A stretch of 20,373 nucleotides of DNA. Origin: Syntrophaceae bacterium UBA5744 (lineage in GTDB: Bacteria; Desulfobacterota; Syntrophia; Syntrophales; UBA2192). Each line of letters starts with the position of its first letter. Position 1 is the stretch's first letter. Made by a program: the position numbers and the translations under genes. The notes beneath the pieces are model-generated. The model worked only from the letters and a program-made list of their open reading frames with translations, had not been told where the DNA came from and ran no database searches. The stretch lies in NCBI GenBank assembly GCA_002419215.1, contig DIFQ01000081.1, forward strand, positions 1-20,373, in the 5' to 3' direction. Of the stretch, positions 15,455 to 20,373 are shown in pieces.

Positions 15455-15587
15455 GTGTCCTGTGCAACAGAGGGTAAGAGGGTATGAAGGTGAGAAGGTT
15501 GGAACAGCAGAGGACATGATTTTGTCTACCGACTCATCCAGCGTTCTTACCCTCTCACCTTCTTACCTTCTCTGGTTGGCAGGACAC
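15455..15587. repeat. 133-bp inverted-repeat element built from GAAG/GAGG octamers
   Basis: The outer ends GTGTCCTG (15455-15462) and CAGGACAC (15580-15587) are a perfect 8-bp inverted repeat. Inside are period-8 units of GAGGGTAA/GAAGGTGA type (15470-15509) and, on the right, complementary octamers (15542-15573), separated by a unique centre of about 30 bases. It fills the convergent gap between 15442 (+) and 15610 (-), so it may also end transcription from both sides. It is not coding, and no transposase is nearby. Confidence 0.75.
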
Positions 15588-15609
15588 GCCTCCGGTCAGT
15601 AGTCCACGT

Positions 15610-16152
15610 CTACTTCAGAAGGTCCCCCGCCGACAGGACCTCCGCATAGATCCCCTGCAGCGCCGCCATGAAGGCGCCGTGGACGGCCCAGGCCGGGACG
15701 ACTTCCCCTTTGAAGGAGAGGTTCCTCGTCGCGCAGGCGTCCTCGATGACGGTGCACTTGAACCCCAGGTCGAAGGCCGCCCTCGTCGTGGCGTCGATGC
15801 ACATCTGGGACATGGCGCCGCAGATGACGAGATGCCCGACCTCTTCCTTTTTGAGCAGATCCAGAAGGTTCGTCCCCCGGAAGCTGTTCGGGAAGTACTT
15901 GGTCACGACGGGCTCCGCCGGCAGGGGCTCGACGGCGGGATGGATCTCTGCCCCCGGCGTGTCGGGCAGGAAGAACGTGGCCCCCGCCCTCTTCGAGAGA
16001 TGCCGAACGTGAAAAACGGGCTCGGATCGCTCCCGGAACGCCTGGAGGAGGGCGCTTGCCTTACCGGCCGCCGCCTCCATCCCCACTAGCTGCATCGCCC
16101 CGCCCGTGAAGTAGTCGTTCTGGATATCCACCAGCAGAAGTCCCCGTTTCAT
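15610..16152 (-). CDS. Isochorismatase-family cysteine hydrolase
   Basis: A 180-residue cytosolic hydrolase. The catalytic triad of the family is intact: D9 in LLLVDIQNDY, K85 in VTKYFPNSF and C118 in GAMSQMCIDATTRAA. Members hydrolyse isochorismate, nicotinamide or other amide substrates; the SQMCIDAT motif fits the general cysteine hydrolase group rather than a fused isochorismate lyase. Strong AGGGGGAGG precedes the ATG at 16152. It lies 13 bases after the reductase gene on the same strand, so both probably form a two-gene operon. Substrate is undetermined. Confidence 0.87.
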   Translation of the reverse strand: MKRGLLLVDIQNDYFTGGAMQLVGMEAAAGKASALLQAFRERSEPVFHVRHLSKRAGATFFLPDTPGAEIHPAVEPLPAEPVVTKYFPNSFRGTNLLDLLKKEEVGHLVICGAMSQMCIDATTRAAFDLGFKCTVIEDACATRNLSFKGEVVPAWAVHGAFMAALQGIYAEVLSAGDLLK

Positions 16153-16165
16153 GAGCCTCCCCCTT

Positions 16166-17095
16166 TCAGGCCTTCGCCCCCGACGCGGCCTCGATCCTTT
16201 TCAGCTCGTCAAAGAGCCTCCGGTTCACCGGCGTCGCCACGCCGCAGCGCCTTCCCAGTTCGATCACGTTGCCGGCGAACATCTCCACCTCCGTCTTGCG
16301 GCCGGCCTCGACATCCTGGAACATGGAGGTCTTTCCCTCCGGGTTCAGAGGTTCGAGGACCTTGTACCACTCTTCAATATCCTTTTCACCCAGATCCACT
16401 TTCATGGCCCGGGCGATTGCGATGACTTCCCGCATGGCTGAATCCATGAGCTCCCTGGCTTCATGGGACGATTTCAGCGTTCCGTAATTCGCCCTCAGGA
16501 CGGCCGAGACCTGGTTGGCCCCCACGTTGACCATGTACTTGAACCAGAGGCTGCGGATCATGTCCGGCGGGATCACGCAGGCGATCCCCGCGCGGTCGAA
16601 GAGATCCTTGATGCGCCGGACCCGGTCCGTCATTGCGGGGTTTTTCGCCTCGCCGAACAGGATCCGCCCCTGGTTTTTGTAGTTGACGCTGTTGCCCTCC
16701 CGCACGGCGTCGATGCCGAGGGTCAGGCCGTAGACGACCTTGTCCATCCCGTAGACCGCGCCGATTCGTTCCTCGCTGTCGATGCCGTTCATGACGGAAA
16801 GGATTGTCGTCTCGGGTCCGACAGCTCTTTTCATCTCGCCGATGGCCTGGTCGAGATGATGGTGTTTGACCGCCACGATGAGCAGGTCCGCAGGCGATGC
16901 CTCGCCGGGGCTTTCCACCGTGATGCCATATCGTTTTCCGTTCACGACGACCCCGTCGCGCTTCAGGTTCTCGCAGCGCGGACCCGCCGCGATGAAGGAA
17001 ACACAGCGGGGGTCCATGTCGTAGAGGATGCTTCCATAGGCCGCCCCGAGGGCCCCTGCGCCGATGATGGCGACTTTTTCGATGGATGGTTTCAT
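16166..17095 (-). CDS. 2-dehydropantoate 2-reductase-like (PanE/ApbA) oxidoreductase
   Basis: A 309-residue NAD(P)H enzyme. The N-terminal Rossmann motif is IIGAGALGAAYG (10-21). N103 (VMNG) and K186 in LWFKYMVNVGANQ, with N190, match the PanE/ApbA active site. PanE reduces ketopantoate to pantoate in pantothenate (coenzyme A) synthesis, but the family has paralogues with other 2-ketoacid substrates, so the exact assignment is open. Length and domain order (N-terminal Rossmann, C-terminal helical) are normal. GGGGGAA lies just before the ATG at 17095. A terminator at 17110-17158 separates it from the peroxiredoxin upstream. It is cotranscribed with the isochorismatase-like gene. Confidence 0.85.
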   Translation of the reverse strand: MKPSIEKVAIIGAGALGAAYGSILYDMDPRCVSFIAAGPRCENLKRDGVVVNGKRYGITVESPGEASPADLLIVAVKHHHLDQAIGEMKRAVGPETTILSVMNGIDSEERIGAVYGMDKVVYGLTLGIDAVREGNSVNYKNQGRILFGEAKNPAMTDRVRRIKDLFDRAGIACVIPPDMIRSLWFKYMVNVGANQVSAVLRANYGTLKSSHEARELMDSAMREVIAIARAMKVDLGEKDIEEWYKVLEPLNPEGKTSMFQDVEAGRKTEVEMFAGNVIELGRRCGVATPVNRRLFDELKRIEAASGAKA

Positions 17096-17109
17096 GTGCG
17101 TTCCCCCAG

Positions 17110-17158
17110 AAAAAGCTTCGCCCTTCCGTCCGATCGTGCCGGGAAAGGAAGGGCGAAG
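17110..17158 (-). terminator. Rho-independent terminator after the peroxiredoxin gene
   Basis: On the minus strand, CTTCGCCCTTCC pairs perfectly with GGAAGGGCGAAG (12 bp, 17116-17158) around a 19-base loop and is followed by a CTTTTTC tract (T5 at 17110-17114). It begins 11 bases after the peroxiredoxin stop and ends before the reductase start, so the two genes are likely separate transcripts. Confidence 0.85.
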
Positions 17159-17168
17159 TTGAACGATC

Positions 17169-17711
17169 TTACTTTCCGGCTTTCTTCTTCGCCCCGGGCC
17201 GGGCCTTCCCTTTCCCTTTTGCCGACACCTTCTCCAGCTCGCTCTCCAGCTGGATCACCTTCTTGAGTTCGGCGAAAAGGATCTTGTTCTTGGGCCGGTC
17301 CTCGATATCGTGGATGTCGATGTAGCGGATGATCCCGTACTTGTCGAGGAGGAAGATCGCCCGCTCCGAGAATCCTTCTTTCCTTTTCACGCCGTACTTT
17401 CTCGCGACGGCGCCCAGGGGGCTGAAGTCGCTCAACAGCGGGAAGGAGATCCCGCCGAGGCTTTCAGCCCATGCCTTCAGGCAGGGCACATGGTCGACAC
17501 TGATGCCCAGGACCTGGGCATTGAGCTTCCCGAACTTGGCCGTTTCGGCCTCGTACGAGGGGAGCTGGTTCGTTCAGACCGGTGTCCAGGCCAGGGGAAA
17601 GAACGCAATCACGACGGGGCCCTTTCCGAGGCACTTGCTGAGCGTCACCTTTTTGTCCAGGTGGCTCGGCAGGGTGAAGTTAGGGGCCTTTTTCCCGACT
17701 TTCAACTTCAT
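17169..17711 (-). CDS. Selenocysteine-containing peroxiredoxin (AhpC/TSA family), TGA read through
   Basis: A 180-residue thiol/selenol peroxidase reducing peroxides in the cytoplasm. The frame from ATG 17711 to TAA 17169 is interrupted once, by TGA at 17574-17576, which is codon 46. The flanking residues read FFPLAWTPV-U-TNQLP, so the TGA stands exactly where the peroxidatic cysteine of PxxxTxxC occurs (P39, T43, U46). Both sides belong to one intact peroxiredoxin: KVGKKAPNFTLPSHLDKKVTL before, LGISVDHVPCLKAW and SERAIFLLD (R117) after. Other cysteines are C27 and C77; C77 could be resolving. A basic tail (164-180) is rich in Lys. AAGGAGGT lies five bases before the ATG. Reading it as a pseudogene is possible but less likely, because no other lesion exists and the position is exact. 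Confidence 0.9.
17538..17560 (-). promoter_or_regulatory. Candidate bacterial SECIS element in the peroxiredoxin mRNA
   Basis: In the mRNA, CCUC-GUAC-GAGG (17549-17560) forms a 4-bp stem with a GUAC loop whose first base is 17 nucleotides after the UGA. It is followed at once by a second, overlapping hairpin GGCCG-AAA-CGGCC (17538-17550). Bacterial SECIS elements lie just downstream of the UGA, with a loop about 16-37 nucleotides away and a guanine near the loop start, which the first hairpin satisfies. The stem is short, so this is a candidate only. Confidence 0.45.
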
Positions 17712-17778
17712 GCTCGACCTCCTTAAACGTTTTGGGACGGATGATCGTTGAGGCAGTTGTGTTCTGATTCTCGCGACG

Positions 17779-17796
17779 CCGTGTATTCTAACACGG
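17779..17796. promoter_or_regulatory. Palindrome upstream of the peroxiredoxin, possible operator
   Basis: CCGTGT and ACACGG are a perfect 6-bp inverted repeat with a six-base spacer, which on the minus strand reads TAGAAT, a 5/6 match to a -10 box. It sits about 70 bases upstream of the peroxiredoxin start. No good -35 is seen at 17 bases. A redox or peroxide regulator site is a reasonable guess, not shown. Confidence 0.35.
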
Positions 17797-17848
17797 TTCC
17801 CGGAAAGGGGAAATGGGTTTCTGTTTTGCTCCGGGCTGTTCGAAAATG

Positions 17849-17874
17849 CCCGGATGCAGGGACCCCTGCACGGG
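17849..17874. repeat. Small perfect hairpin
   Basis: TGCAGGG-AC-CCCTGCA (17855-17870) is flanked by CCCG and CGGG, which extend the stem past a two-base bulge. It has no T tract. It lies directly against the left end of the octamer hairpin at 17876, in the roughly 330-base gap between the peroxiredoxin and the DUF2600 gene. Confidence 0.5.
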
Positions 17875-17875
17875 A

Positions 17876-17979
17876 TTGCGAAGCGAGGAAGTTATGAAGA
17901 GCGGAAGATCGGAGTGGATGGGGGATTATTTTCTTCTCGTATCCGCTCTTCCTTACTTCTGCTCTTCCGATCTTCGCAA
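17876..17979. repeat. 104-bp hairpin element of GAAGNNNN / NNNNCTTC octamers
   Basis: The outer ends TTGCGAAG (17876-17883) and CTTCGCAA (17972-17979) are perfect inverted repeats. The left arm has five octamers in phase (17880-17919). The right arm has CGCTCTTC, CTTACTTC, TGCTCTTC and CGATCTTC (17944-17975). The centre is short and T-rich. The last 19 bases match 7831-7849 exactly. It has the same overall design as 8668-8773 and 15455-15587. Confidence 0.75.
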
Positions 17980-18040
17980 GATCGAAGCCTGCAAGTGAAC
18001 ATAAGGCCATCAGCGGGATGGTCTTGCGGGCAGCAATCCG

Positions 18041-19105
18041 CTAGGTGTTTTTGAGCCGACGATAACCCCAGCAGTTGACGAAAAAGAACCAGGCAAGCGG
18101 CCCCCCTTCGCGAAGGAGCCTCCTGGCGAGCCGTTTCACGCTGCGATTCTGCCTGCCCATCTTGACGTCGGAGAGATAGACGGCGAGCACCCCTCTGAGG
18201 AGCATGCGCTGGAACTCAGGGTTGGGCAGTTCACCGAGCACCCGATCCGACACCCGGAAGAAATGGATGAACCGCTCCCCCATTTCGATTTCGGTCCGGT
18301 AATGGTCGCAGAAATTGAGCTCACCGGCAAAATGATCTTCTTCCCGGTCCACGCAGTAGTCGAGCAGGATGTGAAGCCCCTGGACCCACGGGAAGTAGGC
18401 ATCTTTGATCCGGCCGATGACCTCGTCGGCAAGATCGTTTCCCCAGCTCTGCGAGACGAGTGAAAAAACACCCAGCGTGGAGCCGGAGGCGGCGGCAAAT
18501 TCCTGCCATTGCAAATCCGGAAACCGTTCGCGGTACCCGGCAAACCAGGACTCGAGGCGGGGCCTGACCTCCTCGGCCCTGACGTGCTTATGGACCTGCA
18601 ACTCGCGGTAATAGCCGGCAAGCTCCCTGAGAGAGGGTGCGATCCGTTCGTGGGCGGGGTGGTCCTTGAGAACGTTCTGACAGGTCCGGACGAGAGCCGG
18701 CAGGTAGCCCCCATCGTCTTTTTCCTGTCGGCAGAGGTAGTAATCGCCGGGCCGGGCCCCGGGGGTCAGGGCGTCTGCCAACGCCGTGTGCAGGGTCCGG
18801 AAATCCTCCGGGTCGCGCGAGGTCCCACGGTCGCAGAGGTTGTCCAGGTAGTCGCTGATCGTCTGGTAGGCGATGATGAAGCGCATCGTTTCGCGGGCAT
18901 GCTCCCCCGCCAGAAGCGTGTAGATCCCGCCGCCCTCGCAGTGGAAGGTTTTGGCATCGATACTCATGAGGGCCTGGCGGCGAAGCTCGGCGTCGGGGAT
19001 CTTGTTCGCCTTTTCCCTCCACCCGCCTAGAAATCGGTTCACGGCAGGCAGGACCCTCGTCATGGCGATATGCGTCAGCGATACGAAATTTCCGGGAACG
19101 CCCAT
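18041..19105 (-). CDS. DUF2600 family protein (tetraprenyl-beta-curcumene synthase-like)
   Basis: A 354-residue helical protein of the DUF2600/YtpB family. The family hallmarks are the aspartate motif QTISDYLDNLCDR (residues 81-93; D85, D88, D92) and a second acidic site HILLDYCVDREEDHFAGELNF (245-265). In Bacillus, YtpB cyclises the C35 chain heptaprenyl diphosphate to tetraprenyl-beta-curcumene, the precursor of sesquarterpenes. The substrate in this organism is unknown. ATG 19105 is preferred because GGAGG (19111-19115) is five bases before it. A GTG at 19132 would add nine residues with no ribosome site. The gene is divergent from the DUF362 gene, with the shared region at 19106-19283. 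Confidence 0.82.
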   Translation of the reverse strand: MGVPGNFVSLTHIAMTRVLPAVNRFLGGWREKANKIPDAELRRQALMSIDAKTFHCEGGGIYTLLAGEHARETMRFIIAYQTISDYLDNLCDRGTSRDPEDFRTLHTALADALTPGARPGDYYLCRQEKDDGGYLPALVRTCQNVLKDHPAHERIAPSLRELAGYYRELQVHKHVRAEEVRPRLESWFAGYRERFPDLQWQEFAAASGSTLGVFSLVSQSWGNDLADEVIGRIKDAYFPWVQGLHILLDYCVDREEDHFAGELNFCDHYRTEIEMGERFIHFFRVSDRVLGELPNPEFQRMLLRGVLAVYLSDVKMGRQNRSVKRLARRLLREGGPLAWFFFVNCWGYRRLKNT

Positions 19106-19283
19106 CAATGCCTCCGCCGGCACCTTTAACACAGCAGCGCGTCCAACACAAGGATGACGGGGCCTTTCCCGCAGACCTGCGGTCTGGTATGATAAACTCG
19201 GGTATCGGGTATCGGGAAAAGGGGATTTTGGAAAAGCGTTTTTTTACATAACACAAAACATCAGGCACCAGACACTGCCGTTT
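19106..19283. promoter_or_regulatory. Divergent intergenic region of the DUF2600 and DUF362 genes
   Basis: TATGAT at 19188-19193 (plus) overlaps TATCAT (minus, complement of 19189-19194). Either could be a -10, but neither has a good -35. Nested inverted repeats lie at 19170-19186 (CCGCAG-AC-CTGCGG and AGACC-TGC-GGTCT). No clear ribosome site precedes the DUF362 ATG. Confidence 0.3.
19200..19227 (+). repeat. Period-7 GGGNNNN tandem array (4 units)
   Basis: GGGTATC twice, then GGGAAAA and GGGGATT, all in a phase of seven, upstream of the DUF362 gene. A shorter echo (TCAGGCA, CCAGACA) follows at 19261-19274. Confidence 0.6.
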
Positions 19284-20373
19284 ATGCCGAAAGTACTCGT
19301 TCGACAGGCGACCTACGACTACGAGATCCTGAAACCTCGTGTCTTCGAGATCCTCGATGCCTTCGGGGGCGGCGGGATCTCGACGGGGCGCCGTGTTCTG
19401 CTCAAACCGAATTTCCTCTCGCCGGCAAAACCCGGCGAGGCGGTGCTGACTCACCCCCTCGTGATCCGGGCGGCAGCGGAGTATGCCCTCGGGAAAGGGG
19501 GGCGCGTGCGCATCGGCGACAGCCAGGCCCTGGGCAGCTTCGAGCGCATCCTGAACGTGAGCGGCACCCGGGCGGCCCTGGCGGGACTGGATGTGGAAGT
19601 TGCCGAGTTCTCCTCATCCCGCAAAGTCGACATCGGCGAGCCCTTCGGGATGATCGACCTTGCCGTTGACGCCCTCGATGCCGATATCGTCATCAACCTC
19701 CCCAAGCTCAAGACCCACGGCATGATGCTGCTGACCCTGGGGGTGAAGAACCTGTTCGGCTGTGTCGTGGGGCTTCGCAAACCCGAATGGCACATGCGGG
19801 CAGGGGTCAACCGGGACCTCTTCGCCCGGCTTCTTGTCCAGATCAGCCGCACCGTGAACCCTGCCGTCACGCTGCTCGACGGCATCCTCGCCATGGAGGG
19901 GGCAGGGCCCGGGAAGAGCGGAAAACCCCGCCGGCTCGGGGTCCTCATGGGAAGCACCGACACAGTGGCCGTCGACCGGGCGGCCTGCGCCCTCGTCGGC
20001 ATGGACCCCGGGGCGCTGCCGACAACCCGGGCCGCCCGCGAGATGGGACTGGACCGGGGGGAGGTCGAGATCGACGGGGCGATGCCCGAAGTGCTCCACT
20101 ACGAAATCCCGGGCGTGCGGACCGCGGGAAGGCTGACGACCCTGCTGCGCAATCATCTCGTTCGCAAACCCGTCGCCGACGACAATGACTGCGTGTTGTG
20201 CGGCGAGTGCGGGAAGTACTGCCCGGCGAAGGCCATCACGGAGGAGGGAGAACGGCTCCGGTTCGACTACGAGAAATGCATTCGCTGTTTCTGCTGTCTC
20301 GAAGTCTGCCCCCACGGGGCACTGCGGATACGGGAAACCCTGCCCGCCCGGCTCCTAAGAAACAGATTCCGCA
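19284..20373 (+). CDS. DUF362 protein with 2[4Fe-4S] ferredoxin domain (3' partial)
   Basis: The open frame runs to the window edge, giving 363 codons with no stop, so the C-terminus is missing. The DUF362 part includes VLLKPNFLSPAKPGEAVLTHPLVI, RIGDSQALG, DIVINLPKLKTHGMMLLTLGVKNLFGCV and TDTVAVDRAACALVGMDP. A two-cluster ferredoxin follows, with C303-x2-C306-x2-C309-x3-C313 and C332-x2-C335-x2-C338-x3-C342. DUF362/ferredoxin proteins are widespread in anaerobes; their reaction is not settled. The start ATG at 19284 gives MPKVLVRQATYDYEIL, which fits family N-termini, although no Shine-Dalgarno is visible. It is divergent from the DUF2600 gene. Confidence 0.9.
   Translation, partial: MPKVLVRQATYDYEILKPRVFEILDAFGGGGISTGRRVLLKPNFLSPAKPGEAVLTHPLVIRAAAEYALGKGGRVRIGDSQALGSFERILNVSGTRAALAGLDVEVAEFSSSRKVDIGEPFGMIDLAVDALDADIVINLPKLKTHGMMLLTLGVKNLFGCVVGLRKPEWHMRAGVNRDLFARLLVQISRTVNPAVTLLDGILAMEGAGPGKSGKPRRLGVLMGSTDTVAVDRAACALVGMDPGALPTTRAAREMGLDRGEVEIDGAMPEVLHYEIPGVRTAGRLTTLLRNHLVRKPVADDNDCVLCGECGKYCPAKAITEEGERLRFDYEKCIRCFCCLEVCPHGALRIRETLPARLLRNRFR

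Noticed and set aside
15455..15587. CRISPR array
   Set aside because: Units are only eight bases, degenerate and contiguous, with no spacers and no cas genes.
17169..17489. Stand-alone 106-residue C-terminal peroxiredoxin fragment
   Set aside because: The same frame upstream of the TGA encodes the matching N-terminal half with a strong ribosome site, so the fragment is part of a selenoprotein.
17723..18010. Minus-strand 95-codon open frame
   Set aside because: It is mostly the octamer hairpin and leader of the peroxiredoxin, with no ribosome site or domain.

Overview
The window is GC-rich, densely coded bacterial chromosome. The gene content suggests an anaerobic or microaerophilic member of Desulfobacterota (former Deltaproteobacteria), possibly Syntrophales-like. 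The indicators are a peroxiredoxin with an in-frame UGA at its catalytic position, an adenosylcobalamin-dependent ribonucleotide reductase, a DUF362 ferredoxin, a C_GCAxxG_C_C redox protein and an Mla-type lipid ABC transporter. This placement is inferred from gene families, not from a marker gene.

Layout. 76-3152 (+): a sterol desaturase/fatty acid hydroxylase family membrane di-iron protein, then a large membrane protein fused to a spermidine-synthase-like domain. A strong bidirectional terminator (3226-3266) separates these from a convergent lytic transglycosylase (3303-3911, -). Divergent from that is a two-PDZ HtrA/DegP periplasmic protease (4342-5775). 5964-11159 (+): a lipid-transport cluster made of a Cache-like sensory lipoprotein, a STAS-MlaE fused permease, the MlaF ATPase, an MCE/MlaD substrate-binding protein, an ABC auxiliary lipoprotein and a small GAF protein. 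11234-15442 (+): GAPDH, class II ribonucleotide reductase, C_GCAxxG_C_C protein and a helix-hairpin-helix protein. 15610-17711 (-): an isochorismatase-like hydrolase and a 2-dehydropantoate 2-reductase-like enzyme, preceded by a separately terminated selenocysteine peroxiredoxin. 18041-19105 (-): a DUF2600 (tetraprenyl-beta-curcumene synthase family) protein, divergent from a DUF362/2[4Fe-4S] protein that runs off the right edge.

Two observations stand out. First, the peroxiredoxin at 17169-17711 reads as one complete 180-residue protein only if the TGA at 17574-17576 is selenocysteine. That TGA lies exactly at the peroxidatic position of the PxxxTxxC motif, and a SECIS-like hairpin begins a few bases downstream of it. 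A conventional gene caller would report only a truncated C-terminal ORF starting at 17489. Second, nearly every larger intergenic gap carries a degenerate short tandem array of strict period 8 or 7. In the commonest class the unit is GAAGNNNN, and several copies are arranged as large hairpins with a GAAG arm and a CTTC arm (8668-8773, 15455-15587, 17876-17979). Different gaps use different cores (GAAG, GAGTGT, ATGG, GGCT, AGGG, GGC, GGGTATC) but the same architecture. This looks like a dispersed, rapidly changing intergenic repeat system.

Functional links: the HtrA protease, lytic transglycosylase and Mla-type transporter are all envelope-maintenance functions. The peroxiredoxin, C_GCAxxG_C_C and Fe-S proteins fit an anaerobe that meets oxidative stress. 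No tRNA, rRNA, CRISPR array, transposase or phage gene was seen.
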